64,000 bases of DNA, taken from the NCBI GenBank assembly GCA_030015575.1, contig CM057342.1, forward strand, positions 615,503,348 to 615,567,347, in the 5' to 3' direction. The notes beneath the pieces are model-generated. The model had not been told where the DNA came from. It saw only the letters and a list, made by a program, of their open reading frames with translations, and searched no databases. This stretch comes from Agapanthus africanus. Its lineage: Eukaryota > Streptophyta > Magnoliopsida > Asparagales > Amaryllidaceae. Shown here piece by piece: positions 44,052-54,855 of this stretch. A program made the translations under genes and the position numbers. Numbering within the stretch: the first letter of the stretch is position 1; each line of letters begins with the position of its first letter.

Positions 44052-45191
44052 CTGAATCGTCTCCTAATAACTGTTATTGTAGGAGAACTCTATCAATGGG
44101 AAGTGACGATCCCAACTGCCAACAAAAATAAGCACGCACGTTTGAAGCATATCCTCCAGAGTCTGTATAGTCTGCTCTGACTGACCATCGGTCTATGGAT
44201 AGAAAGCGGTGCTAAAGCTCAAACAGTACCCAAGGCTTCCTGAAGCTTCTGCCAAAGATGGCTAGTGAACTGGGTGCCTCTATTGGATACAACGCATAAA
44301 GGAACTCCGTGCAAATGCATAAATTCATCTATGTACAACTAAGCATACTGAGCAAAACCGAAAGTGGTCTTCACTGGAAGGAAGTAGGCCGCTTTCGTTA
44401 ACCGGACAACAAACACCCAAATGGAGTCACACCCTGTCTAGTCCTGGGTAGACACCACGACAAAATTCATGGAGATCTGCTCCCATTCCCACTCTGGAAC
44501 GGTTAAAGATTGCAACTCTCCTGCCGGTCTCAAATGCTCAACTTTAGCTCGCTGACAAGTCAGGCACCTTAAAACGAAATCTGAAACATCACTCTTCATC
44601 CCTGCCCACCCGTAACTATCTCATCAAGTCACGTTACATCTTGGTAGAACTTGGGTGAACACTGAAAGCTGACTTATGTGCCTGCTCTAGGATCTCGTGT
44701 CTCTACCCATCAGTATCAGGTACACACCAACGAGTCCCTAAACGTAGTACACCTTGGTCATAAATCAAGAACTCCGAATCTCTACCCTGCCGAACATGCT
44801 CAAGAATTTCAGACAAATGGGCATCGGCGGGCCGTGCCTCACAAAAACGATTAATTAGAAGTGGGCAGTTGCGGACATGAGCAAGCTGTCCCCCAATAGA
44901 GGTGAACTTAAGCTGTACTCAGCTGTCGCACAAGAACTGTAAATCTGAAGAAGACTGTCTCTGAACTGCGCTCATCTGGAATAAGCTATCCCCGGGCCTA
45001 CGAATCAAAGCATCAGCTACCATAATCGCCTTGCCCCGGGCAATAAAGGATCTCACAATCATAATCCTTCACAAGCTCCATCCATCGGCACTGTCTCAAA
45101 ATCAGATCCCGCTACAGGAAGATGTACTTGAAGCTCTGGTGGTCTGTGAAAATCTGACACGATTCTCCGTACAAGTAGTGTCTCCAAATCT
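44052..45191 (-). pseudogene. Gypsy-C integrase core and RNase H-integrase linker, degenerate
   Basis: Sense translation shows AAYFLPVKTTFGFAQYA, LHGVPLCVVSNRGTQFTSHL and [11 protein letters not shown], a gypsy integrase core with stops. The second catalytic Asp (SDRGTQF) is Asn here. The zinc region is near 44540-44640 and the RNase H tail near 45100-45190. Confidence 0.7.
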
Positions 45192-45401
45192 TCAGCGCAA
45201 GACCACCGCGGCCATCTTCAGATCAAGAGTGGGATAATTCTGCTCGTGCTCCTTCAATTGTCGGAAAGCATAAGCGATAACTCTATCGTGCTGCATCAAA
45301 ACACAATCGAGCCCCATTCGCGAAACATCACAGTAAATGACAAATTCGCCCAATCCAGAAGGCAAAGATAGAACTGGTGCAGTCGTCAAACAAGTCTTCA
45401 A
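45192..45401 (-). pseudogene. Gypsy-C RNase H, N-terminal part
   Basis: A 69-codon stretch, [20 protein letters not shown] and [20 protein letters not shown], matching Tekay-B 30190-30390. It is broken from RT by a stop near 45432. Confidence 0.82.
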
Positions 45402-45431
45402 CTGCTGAAAACTCAGCTCGCATGCCTCAGT

Positions 45432-46069
45432 TTAAAGAATAGGAACCCCTTTCCTAATCAGTACGGTCAGCGGTGCAGTGATACACAAGAAGTCCTGCAC
45501 GAAACGGCGGTAAAAACCGGCTAAGCCCAAAAAGCTGCGGACCTCTGTCACTGATACAGGTCTGGGCCAAAGCTGTACGGCCTCGATCTCCCTCAGGTCC
45601 ATACGAATACCGTCTCCCGTAACCACATGACCTAGGAAGTCAACACTATCAAGCCAGAAGGAACACTTCGAGAATTTAGCAAACAACTGGAGCTCTCTCA
45701 ATGTCTGCAAAGAAATCCTCAAGTGTTGTTCATGTTCCTCTCGACTCTTGGAATAGACCAGCATGTCATCAACAACGCAATAATAAACTGGTCGAGGAAT
45801 GGTCTGAAAAATCTGGTTCATCACATCCATGAATGCTGCTGGGGCATTGGTGAGTCCAAACGACACCACCAAAAATTCATAATGCCCATAGCGCGTACTA
45901 AAAGCAGTCTTCGGAATGTCATCATTCCGAACCCACAACTGATGATGACCTGGTCACAAACAAACATAGAAAAATGTCCTGCACCCTGGAGCTGATCAAC
46001 GAAATCGTTAATGCGAGGTAAAGGATACCTATTCCGCACCGTAATTTGATTTAATTGACGATCAATCAA
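45432..46069 (-). pseudogene. Gypsy-C reverse transcriptase
   Basis: 45432-45938 holds [20 protein letters not shown], the catalytic [11 protein letters not shown] and [18 protein letters not shown]. 45821-46069 in an overlapping frame holds the [20 protein letters not shown] start, so a frameshift lies near 45930. Confidence 0.87.
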
Positions 46070-46706
46070 TACACAACCTCAAACTGCCGTCCTTCTTCTT
46101 GACGAACAGAACAGGAGCTCCCCAAAGTGAAACACTTGGACGTACAAGCCCCTCTACAAGCAACTCTTACAGCTGATCCTTAAGCTCCCTATGCTCTGCC
46201 GGCTCATCTGGAACAACTTCGGAAACTCTCGCATAATAGGAACCCGGTCCAACGAATCTACTGTGGCTTCGGTATCATGAATGAAAGCTAATAATTCTCG
46301 ACATCCTGTCCTCAAAATCCGACGAGTGAAAAAGGCTGAAATCAAGCTGTGAGGGGCGGCACTACGGTCCCCCTGCACAACAAGAACTGACTCGTCGGGA
46401 AAACAAAACCTAACTGTCTTCTCTTAGCAGTCCACAGACGCATAGCACGTACCTAATCAGTCCGTGCCTAAGAGAACGTCAAAGTCCAACATATCCAGAA
46501 GGATCAAATCGACGGTCGAATCTCTATCTCTTATCCGATTGGCACATGACCGAAACATGTGTCGCGCAACAAAAGAATCGCTAATAGGAGTGATCACAAC
46601 AAACGGCTGATCTAGCAAACATGACTCTCGGCCCAACCACGGCACGAAGTGTGTAGAACAAACGAGTGCATAGATCTCGAATTAAACAAACATGCGCATC
46701 AGAAGA
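46070..46706 (-). pseudogene. Gypsy-C protease and start of RT, degenerate
   Basis: 46457-46645 resembles Tekay-B protease (PFVVITPISDSFVARHMFRS, TVDLILLDMLDFDVLLGTD). 46154-46378 covers the linker to RT (GCRELLAFIHDTEATVDSLD, REFPKLF). The DPG catalytic motif is damaged. Confidence 0.78.
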
Positions 46707-47121
46707 TCATAAGAATAAGAATACCTGAAAACTCTGCATTGGACGCCTGCGCTTCCCGATGAGTCGAAGCAACAGCTCGTGCCTGCCCTCTACCAGCAAC
46801 AGGCTGTACTCCTCCTCTGCCATCCTGTTCTCCCTAAACAAACCCTCCGCGACCACGACCTCTCTGAACATAAGTCTGACACGTATCAACAATAGGCGCA
46901 AAAGGCAACGTTCCCTGAGGTGAAGGTGGTAAGGTAAAATATGGTACTGCTGCCGTTCTCTGGCATACCACGGTATAATTCCTGACGAGGTGATGGAAAC
47001 TCCCGCAGTGGAAACATACATACGATGACTGCTGACCTTCCTGGGGATAAGAGCTAAACAACAATCCTCGTCTCAAGCATCTGCTACTCTCGCGAACTGA
47101 ACGAAATCTGTCATCGTACAC
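46707..47121 (-). pseudogene. Gypsy-C gag remnant with zinc knuckle
   Basis: Only the end of gag remains. The knuckle is CFHCGSFHHLVRNY, C-x2-C-x4-H-x4-Y, with Tyr for the last Cys as in Tekay-B. Only about 20 bp separate this frame from the primer site, so the matrix/capsid part is deleted. The element would need Gag from elsewhere. Confidence 0.78.
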
Positions 47122-47139
47122 TTCGAAAGGTAAAACCTA

Positions 47140-47157
47140 GTGTTCTGATACCAACTT
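47140..47157 (-). other. Gypsy-C primer binding site
   Basis: In sense AAGTTGGTATCAGAACA right after the 5' LTR, one base different from the Met-tRNA complement (TATCAGAGC). Confidence 0.85.
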
Positions 47158-48856
47158 TGTCACGAACCGACTTTTTGGCACGTGATGGCCCTTAAACCAC
47201 GTAACGCCTACAGGCGTAACGCAATCTAAGTAAGCCGAAAACCCAGCAATCTAAACCATCAAAAGTAGTAAGTGATAAGAACATTGTTAAAAACTTATGG
47301 GAATCTCAAGTAAAAATTCTTTAAAGTCCAAATTTACTTTCCTTAAAATTTGGCAGCACCTCCTTTGTAAAAACTAGCCCCAAAAAGGGTACATCATAAA
47401 ATATAAGTAAACCATCCCCCAAACAGAAGCAAACCATGCCCAAAGGCGGGAACAACCACCACAAGCAGATATATGACGCCGTAGCGAAGGAAAGGACAAT
47501 ATAGAGTGAAAACAGCATAAAGGATAAAACTGTATAACAAAAGCCGGCTTACACAAGCACGACACCCAGAGTCACAAAAAATACAATATCGTCCTCACAA
47601 CTCGTCTCTATGTCAATACATGAAAGTAGTAGATGGAGAGAACTAGATACAATGAGCATCATCGGATAACCGAAAAACCCACCTATAGCAAAACTGCTCA
47701 CAATCAGCCGTAGCGGTATCCGCTGCAAAAGATGATACGATAAGAAGAAGCCCTGCCGCGAATGCTCTGAGGGGCTACCTGCAAAACACTGTAGCACAAT
47801 GGGGGTTAGTTTCCAACTCGTGAATAGTAAATAACATCATGCAGGTAATCGCAGGTATGCACGTATTACGATAATCTATAACATGCAACCTGATAGCAAT
47901 AAATGGAAATATGTATGCAACAGTCATGAAAGGTACGTACTCTATCAGGTACTACTAATACATGAAGCAATGCATATAAAATGAAAGCTGAGTATGGGAT
48001 AAAACATATCATCATCACGGAATCCTCATCGTGGAAAAACCAGTGTCCCTCAATGACACTCCAAATCCAAATACTTCAGGCACCACATCCTCAGATCGGC
48101 CCTCATATCCTGTAAGTCTCATGGAACCTGAATGTCCAACATCGACACCCGAAAACATCCTGAAAACTAGTGTCCAGTATCGACACGTAAATACTCATAT
48201 CATGGGCTCCGTCTGCCCGGATCGGCCCTCGGGCTCCGACAGAACGGTCAGTCCATGTCCATCTCATAACTCTGGTCGGTATCTTCCAGATCTCCGCCGA
48301 GTCCAAATACTATCACCGGTAAGTAGTATTCCCTCCGCCGGGCTCACCGCCTAACAATACGAGTCTTCTTGCCCCAGGGTACCTAACCGGGTCCACCATG
48401 TACCCGCAGACGGTGCCTACCTCTCCTCGAATCGGATATCTAACACAAGTCTCAGAACCAAGAAATATCATGGTGGATGCATCAAAATATCATATCAAGA
48501 GAAACCGGGTTTTTCAAATAATGTATAATTTCTTGAAATACCACGGTCCTCAAATACAGAAAGCATCATATGAAATCCATATCTCAATACGTAAACCCAT
48601 GAAATATAATACATGCAACATAAAACAGTAATATGAGCATAACAAGGGAAAAACCACTATTTAATTGCATCAAGTTATTAAATATATCATGCGGTTCCAA
48701 ATTTCTCCAAAGTCCATGCAACATCATATAAAGGTGAACATGTAGTTATAGCAAGATATGTGGTTGTACACGTAAGTATGTATGCATGATGTACATGTAG
48801 CTATAGCAAGATATGTGTATATACTCGTCAATAATGATACAATACCATATAGGTAT
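47158..48856 (-). repeat. Gypsy-C 5' LTR, segment 1
   Basis: Colinear with 40034-41739 of the 3' LTR. It stops at AGGTAT where Angela-1 starts; GGTAT (48852-48856) is the target duplication. The GAGTTGCCAACTC block is degenerate here (about 47787-47818). Confidence 0.9.
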
Positions 48857-49973
48857 TGTTGGTGTATATGCCCTAGAGGCCATTACTGTATCATACTAGT
48901 ATGTATATTACTTGATGGATGCTTGGGATATTCACAGTTGTACAGACAATCTTGCTCGATATAGTAGTATGCTACTTGGTTTGTCTCTGCTTTAATGTGT
49001 ACATGTGTATTTATTTATTATATCACCTATACGCATTAGTAAAGCCCCTAGGATTTTTGCTTGATTACCGGCGTTGTGATGGCGATCACACTCATGGGGG
49101 CTGGGTAATCCACAAGCACATCCTTACACATGTCCCTAGTCGTGGGAGTATCGAGATAGGGCATCGTTACTCCGGAGTAGACTAGCGTATGCGCTTCTCA
49201 TCCCAGCACGGGAGACGGTCTGTCCCACAGCCGTCAGTACGTCGTACTTGAGATAGTATGCGGGTGCTCGTTAGGTTACGAGTACACTGGACAGGACTCG
49301 TCGGGAACTGATGGTGGGTATTATACCTATCGTCAGTTATCAGTTCCTAGGTGACATGAGTACAGCTTAGTCCGCTGACTTGACACTGTCACTTCGCCTC
49401 GAGTGTGTTCCCACTGTTCTTTAATTACTACCCTACCACGGCTCTACTGAGTCATGCAAACAGGTAATAGTTGGGAGCAGTCCCGAAGCACTTGGAGGCA
49501 GTGACGGTTAGACAGGATTCGTCTCTCCCGGTATTGGGGGTTGACATCGCGCTGTGTCTAGGAGAGCCATTACACGAGTAGTCCCTGGCCAGGGTAAGCG
49601 AGATATACTGGTAGGTTTCCAGTGTTATCTTAGGGTGTTCTAGGCTTCACTCCGACACGACTTGTACCGCTATTAGGGGACTGACGTTTACCGCCCCCCA
49701 TAGGCCCGCCATACGATGTATCAGACGAACAGACCGGACTGTACGGAGATTGTCACATACAGACTCAGTAGGAGTTCGGATGGGTTTACCTCATCGGCCT
49801 TCTTATCGACATCTACCTGGGGACCGTTATGTACAGCTAGTGCCGCTTGCGGTCTGTGGTTAAACCCACTGACAGCGTAGTGTCGAGTCTTTAGAGTCCC
49901 ACACAGAGAGTTTCCCTGCACTGAGTGAAACGTGTAGAGGCCGTATGGTTTTACGGCAGGGCTGCGATCACTT

Positions 49974-50291
49974 ACGTACACTTGTGTACGTGTGGTGTTC
50001 GGGCAGGCAATACTAGTGGGCTTTGGTTTAAGCCAGATCCTAGTATTGCACGGATGGATTTGTTTTGTCTTCTGTGCATCCGCATTCTACGGAATACGGA
50101 TGCAGGTGTGTATGCACAGTTTTCCGGAGCGATGAAGGAGGAGGTGCCTCATTAGGGTTTTGGCAGTTGGTTCGGCCAAAACCGTTATGTGGCAGGCTCA
50201 TTAGGGTTTTGACAGTTGATTCGGTCAAAACCATTTTGAGGTGGGCTCATTAGGGTTTTGACAGTTCGTTTGGTCAAAACCATTATGAGCC
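49974..50291 (+). other. Hairpin chain in the Angela-1 LTR
   Basis: ACGTACAC/GTGTACGT (49974-49991), GCAATACTAG/CTAGTATTGC (50007-50049), GCATCCGCATTC/GAATACGGATGC (50076-50103), then three copies of a 9-bp stem: GGTTTTGGC/GCCAAAACC (50156-50183), GGTTTTGAC/GTCAAAACC (50205-50232 and 50254-50281). The last is extended outward by GGCTCAT/ATGAGCC (50244-50291). It is repeated in the 3' LTR. Confidence 0.8.
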
Positions 50292-50344
50292 GTGGACATC
50301 ATTTACTAATCCTATTACTGATAAGTTTATGATGGCTAATTGCA

Positions 50345-50409
50345 TTGACCATTTGACCCCGTTGACCTCTCTTGACTTTGTTGACCGGTTGACCGTGTTG
50401 ACCATTGAC
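50345..50409 (+). promoter_or_regulatory. W-box cluster (eight TTGAC) in the Angela-1 LTR
   Basis: TTGAC at 50345, 50353, 50362, 50372, 50381, 50389, 50398 and 50405, all on the plus strand, most followed by C. TTGAC[C/T] is the core bound by WRKY factors. The cluster sits before the pyrimidine-rich stretch (50430-50455), where a leader could begin. The 3' LTR copy (58159-58223) has seven, one lost to a deletion. Confidence 0.6.
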
Positions 50410-51172
50410 TTTCAAGAGAGATCTACACTCTTCTTTTCTTTTTCTTTTTCCTTTTTGGATTATGATAATGGTCATTTCAATGTAGCCATCAAACTTTATC
50501 TTGATGGGATTAGTAATGATGTTGTTTTTACATTATTGCAACCATGGTTACTTTTCTTTGGATCATAATTTCTTTCTCATTCTCTCTCTTGCCTTTTGGA
50601 AGTGAGAAGAAAGGAAAAAGCTCTATGGTTGCTAACCTTCCTCCTTCTTCTTCTTCCTCCTCTTGTTTTGATCTTTTGATCTCATGTGTTGAGAGATAAA
50701 GATTTCACAAAGACAAATCCATCCCTTCATCACTTCTACACAACCTAGGGCTTTTAGACTAGCAATCTCTTTGCCCTAGTTATCTCGGCTCGAGGTGGAG
50801 CTCGGTGCACATCTCTCGGGTGGATTGTGTATGACTCAAGGAGGCTACGGAGGTGACCAAAGTCCGGATCAAGCCTCGGAGCTAGCAAGGAGAAGAACAA
50901 CCAAAGAGAAAGGTTTCATGTTGAGGAGACTGCGGAGGTGACCAAAGTCCGGATCAAGCCTCGGAGCAAGCAAGGAGAAGAACAACAAGAAGAGAAGGAG
51001 TTCAAGTTGAGGTATAACCCCTAACCGAGTAGATAGATCTCTAGTTAGGATGCTAGTGTATTGTTTAGCAAAGATCCGGCTTTTACGGTCCATGTTACAA
51101 AGTTTAGAAAATTTTTTGTTTTACCGTTTCCGCAACCCCGAAAGTACCGGGAGAGGTAACGTAGACCTAACA

Positions 51173-51186
51173 GTGGTATCAGAGCC
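51173..51186 (+). other. Angela-1 primer binding site
   Basis: GTGGTATCAGAGCC, complementary to initiator Met-tRNA, adjoining the 5' LTR. Confidence 0.92.
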
Positions 51187-53394
51187 TAACTAAACACACC
51201 CTAGCATGTTAGCAAAGTATTAAGAATATCGACCGGGCGAAAACCCGCAAAATTACCCCGGAAAATTCAGTTTCTGCCGAATTTTAGAACTGTTCCAAAA
51301 TTAAAAATTTATACACTAAAAATCGGCTCAGGCTTTTATTTGAAAACTGGAAAAATTTCATCCCCCAACTCATCCAAAGCGCCGCGTTTCCGCGGCTCCC
51401 TTGGCTCTGTTGGGGAATCTTTTTCTTGCAGTTTTCATATTTGGGTATTTTGGGATTTTTGGTATTTGACTTTTCTGCCCAGATTTTCCAGAAAGCAAAA
51501 TTTGTTTTTTGGGCTTAAAAGTCCGTATTTTTGGTCGATGTTCTGTAGACTTTGGCTAATGGTTATATCTATAATGTTATATGTGTATTGAACGTCTACT
51601 AATCGCTATACGCCGATTAGTGGGGGTTATACACATCTTTGATCTGTGTTGTTGATGGTATGTGTATATGAACTCGTTGGATTGTCGCGGATGAATAGCC
51701 GGGGTGGATGTGAGATGAGAGTTTCTTTTTCTTTCATTCATGTAATAAATTTGTAAATTGATGTAATATTATTTGTATGACCGCACAACCGGGTCGGGGT
51801 TGTAGCCGTCATTGTATAATTCTTTTTACTGTTTTTGCTCCTAGGTTAGACCCATGGAAGGGGTGCACAAACTACCGGGTATCTCGAAGTGCCGAGTGGC
51901 CTACTCACGGCGTTGAGGGAGGTTGCTTCACTTCGGGTACTTGGCGGGTAGTTTGCCGCACCCGTAGGGGTCTTGGGTGGGGTATTGGCTATTCATCGCA
52001 ACCGTGTAATCCGTTTTTCGTTGCAGGCTCGAACGAATCGTGGGTTCCTAGTATATCCAAAGTGTTCATCTGTGATCTGGATTGGCTATCATTGCTATAT
52101 ATCTATATATAATAACTATTTAGACGTTGCTTATGTTTTACAGCCACGCTAGCCCAGCCCCCGCTCTGTCGTTAGTTAAGTAACCTAACGGGTGATGACG
52201 GGGCCCCGTGGCGAATGCGAATGGCATAAGCGTACGTCATATTTTGGTTGTTTTCTGCAATGGTAGGATTTAAATGATGGGACGCATTAAAAGAACTAAT
52301 GCAAGAAAATAAACCTAAAAGACGTTGTTGGAACAAGTTTTTCAAAAAGCTGTTATTACAAGGACGTTCATCTTTTTGTTTTGCATCGAGGTATTCGGTT
52401 ATGAATGCCCAGCACCTCAATCGACGAGGCAAAGGCCGAGATCCCCTCATCGGGAGTGACCCCTTAGACAAAAAGTTTGCGTCAGGGTAATAACTTCATC
52501 ATAGTCGATTATTCTTGCTTTGCATCGAGGTATTCATCTTACGAATGCCCAGCACCTCACTCGACGAGGAAAGAGCCGAGATCCCTTCACAGGGAGTGAC
52601 CTCTTTGGCAAAAGTTTTTGCCACTATGTTTTCAAAAAGATTACCAGTTTCCTTCAACGACATCAAGTTCATTACGTTAACGGGTTTTTCACCAAAAACC
52701 CATCCGTAGCCCTCCGTCATTTCTTACAAGTAACACTTAGTATTCGTGCTGCGTTTGTTGACTCCGTCATGGCGTAGTGTACGGTAGCTAAATGCTGCTT
52801 GTTTGTATCGGTATATGGGATTGATTAGGACAGTCGTATAACCTTGTTGACTCCGTCAAGGGTTATGCGTGTGGGCTTAATGCAATCCAGATAATGACGG
52901 GTTGAACTTGACTATGGCTCTTTGATTTGTTGACTCCGTCAAGATCACTTGGGTCCTAGGGGCAAAAACCACATCGGGAGTTTCAAAAGTACTGAAACTT
53001 GCAGATTTCGCATACCTTCTGGAGTGTGGTAGCTAGAGTGGATTCCATCTAGGTTATCACACAATGACAGTTGGATCCCGATCCCACTGATGAGTTGGAC
53101 TACTCTCGGGAGATTACTTTCACTTAACGATCAATGCTATAAACCTAGTAGGTGTCTAGAAAGGTGTTAGCGGGGCTACGCCCCAAGGGAAAAGAGGTTC
53201 TTAAATTAAGGAACTTCGCGAAAGCGTTGGAAAACCTCCCTTGAAGTACCGACACTAGCCTGGCTGAAAGGTTAAGCAAGTATTGTGACGTGAATGAAAT
53301 CCCGACTAGTTCTTCTTTTAAAAAGGTTTTAAGAAGAATTTGAGGAAACAGTGGGAGACATCCTGGTTAGATAAACTAATAAACCAATCTAATC
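51187..53394 (+). other. Angela-1 leader without recognisable gag
   Basis: About 2.2 kb without a gag-like frame. Shares blocks with the Angela-2a leader: TTGCAG|GCTCGA (near 52020), the closed structure 52123-52238, two copies of a block with CAGCACCTC and GGGAGTGACC (52377-52480 and 52512-52612), three TTGACTCCGTCA motifs (52757, 52848, 52929), and a polypyrimidine tract ending CTCTCCAG just before pol (53433-53438). Confidence 0.72.
52123..52238 (+). other. Conserved closed RNA structure in the Angela-1 leader
   Basis: GACGTTGCTTATG (52123-52135) pairs with CATAAGCGTACGTC (52225-52238) with one bulged base. Inside is CGTTAG/CTAACG (52170-52190). It is the counterpart of 13195-13309. Confidence 0.62.
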
Positions 53395-54855
53395 TTGCAA
53401 GAGCGCACGCTGAGTGTTTCTTTTCTCTCTCTCCAGGTAGCAGCCATTTCATGCCCTAATCAAGATAATAAAATGTATCGCTTGACCGATCCGAATTCTT
53501 ATTCGGGGCTGGGGAACGTTGGTTCAGCTCTAACTTGTGACAACAGTCATGAGTATGAGAATGGGAAAGGGGATTGTATGGATTTCCAGGATACCCAGTT
53601 GAAGAAGAAGCATGGTTTTGCATCTACTTCAGGTGTTCTTGTAATTGAGAACTGTTTTACGGTCAGCCTTACCTCCTGGGTACTTGATACCGGATCAGGA
53701 TCTCATATCTGTAATTTATTGCAGGGACTGAGAAAAAGTAGGAAAGTTGCACCGGGTGATATGTCGCTCAGAGTAGCGAACGGAGCACAAGTTAATGCGG
53801 CAGCCGTCGGTGAATATCACCTAGTATTGCCAAATGGCAAGACTATGATTTTGAACGATTGCTACTATGTACCCTCCATGGTTTGCAACATCATATCAGT
53901 TTCTTTACTCGATAAAGATGGATATAACTTTGTTCTTGAAAAGAATATCATGAACATTTACCTTCATAAGGTACTGGTTGCAGAGGGTACACTGTGTAAT
54001 GGTATCTACGTTCTAAATCAGAATACAGTTCTCAATATACAAAACACACGCAAGAGGAAGAATTCAGATACGAATGAATCCTACTTGTGGCATTGTAGAC
54101 TTGGTCATGTCGGAGAGAAAAGACTGAGTAAGTTGCATAAAGATGGACTCTTGGATGCGTTCGAGTTTTCATCTTATGAAACTTGTCAATCTTGTCTCAA
54201 AGGGAAGATGACCAAATCTCCGTTCACCGGACATGGAGAAAGAGCAGCAGAGCTCTTGAGACTCGTACATAGTGATGTATGTGGTCCGATGTCTATACAT
54301 GCAAGGGGTGGGTTCTCGTACTTCATCACATTCACTGACGATCTCTCTAGGTTCGGATATGTGTATCTGATGAAACACAAATCTGAAGCTTTTGAGAAAT
54401 TCAAGGAATTCAGAAACGAAGTAGAGAACCAGACAGGCAAAAGTATCAAGATCCTCCGGTCTGACAGAGGAGGGGAGTACTTAAGCACGGAATTCCTAGA
54501 TTACTTAAAAGAGAATGGTATTCTCTCTCATCTTACTCCTCCTTATAAACCACAGCACAACGGTGTATCGGAGCAGAGAAATCGTACCCTACTGGATATG
54601 GTTCGCTCCATGATGAGTAATGCCGAGTTACCTCTTTCATTTTGGGGACATACGCTCTTGACAGCAGCATATCTGTTGAATGATGTTCCGTCTAAATCTG
54701 TGCCTAAGACTCCGTATGAAATATGGAGTGGGAGAAATCCGTATCTTAAGCGATTTAAGATATGGGGTTGTCCGGCCTATGTGAAAACACAGAAACCGGA
54801 CAAGCTAGAGGCACGATCAGTTCTGTGTAAATTTGTGGGATATCCTAAAGACTGA
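53395..54855 (+). pseudogene. Angela-1 pol, part 1: protease, zinc domain, integrase
   Basis: A 486-codon frame; the first ATG is residue 27 (53473). Aspartic protease DTG at residues 98-100, zinc domain 233-268 (WHCRLGH ... CQSC), integrase core with Asp294 (HSDVCGP), Asp357 (RSDRGGEY) and Glu393 (GVSEQRN), all intact. It ends in TGA at 54853-54855 inside the integrase C-terminal region, where Angela-2a reads through, and the frame continues directly to 56721. One base change therefore separates this from a full pol. Without gag or a frameshift site upstream, how pol is translated is unclear. Confidence 0.93.

Larger units (their letters stand above)
48857..51172 (+). repeat. Angela-1 5' LTR (2316 bp)
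   Basis: Opens TGTTGGTGTATATGCCCTAG and ends GACCTAACA. It carries a hairpin shared with Angela-2 LTRs (49304-49347), a chain of hairpins (49974-50291), an eight-copy TTGAC cluster (50345-50409) followed by a pyrimidine-rich stretch, and a tandem duplication of a GGAGGTGACCAAAGTCCGGA block (near 50848 and 50933). Confidence 0.94.

Noticed and set aside
49721-50253. Small frames in the Angela-1 LTR that recur unchanged at 57535-58067
   Set aside because: Their repetition reflects LTR identity, not coding constraint; the sequence is dominated by hairpins.
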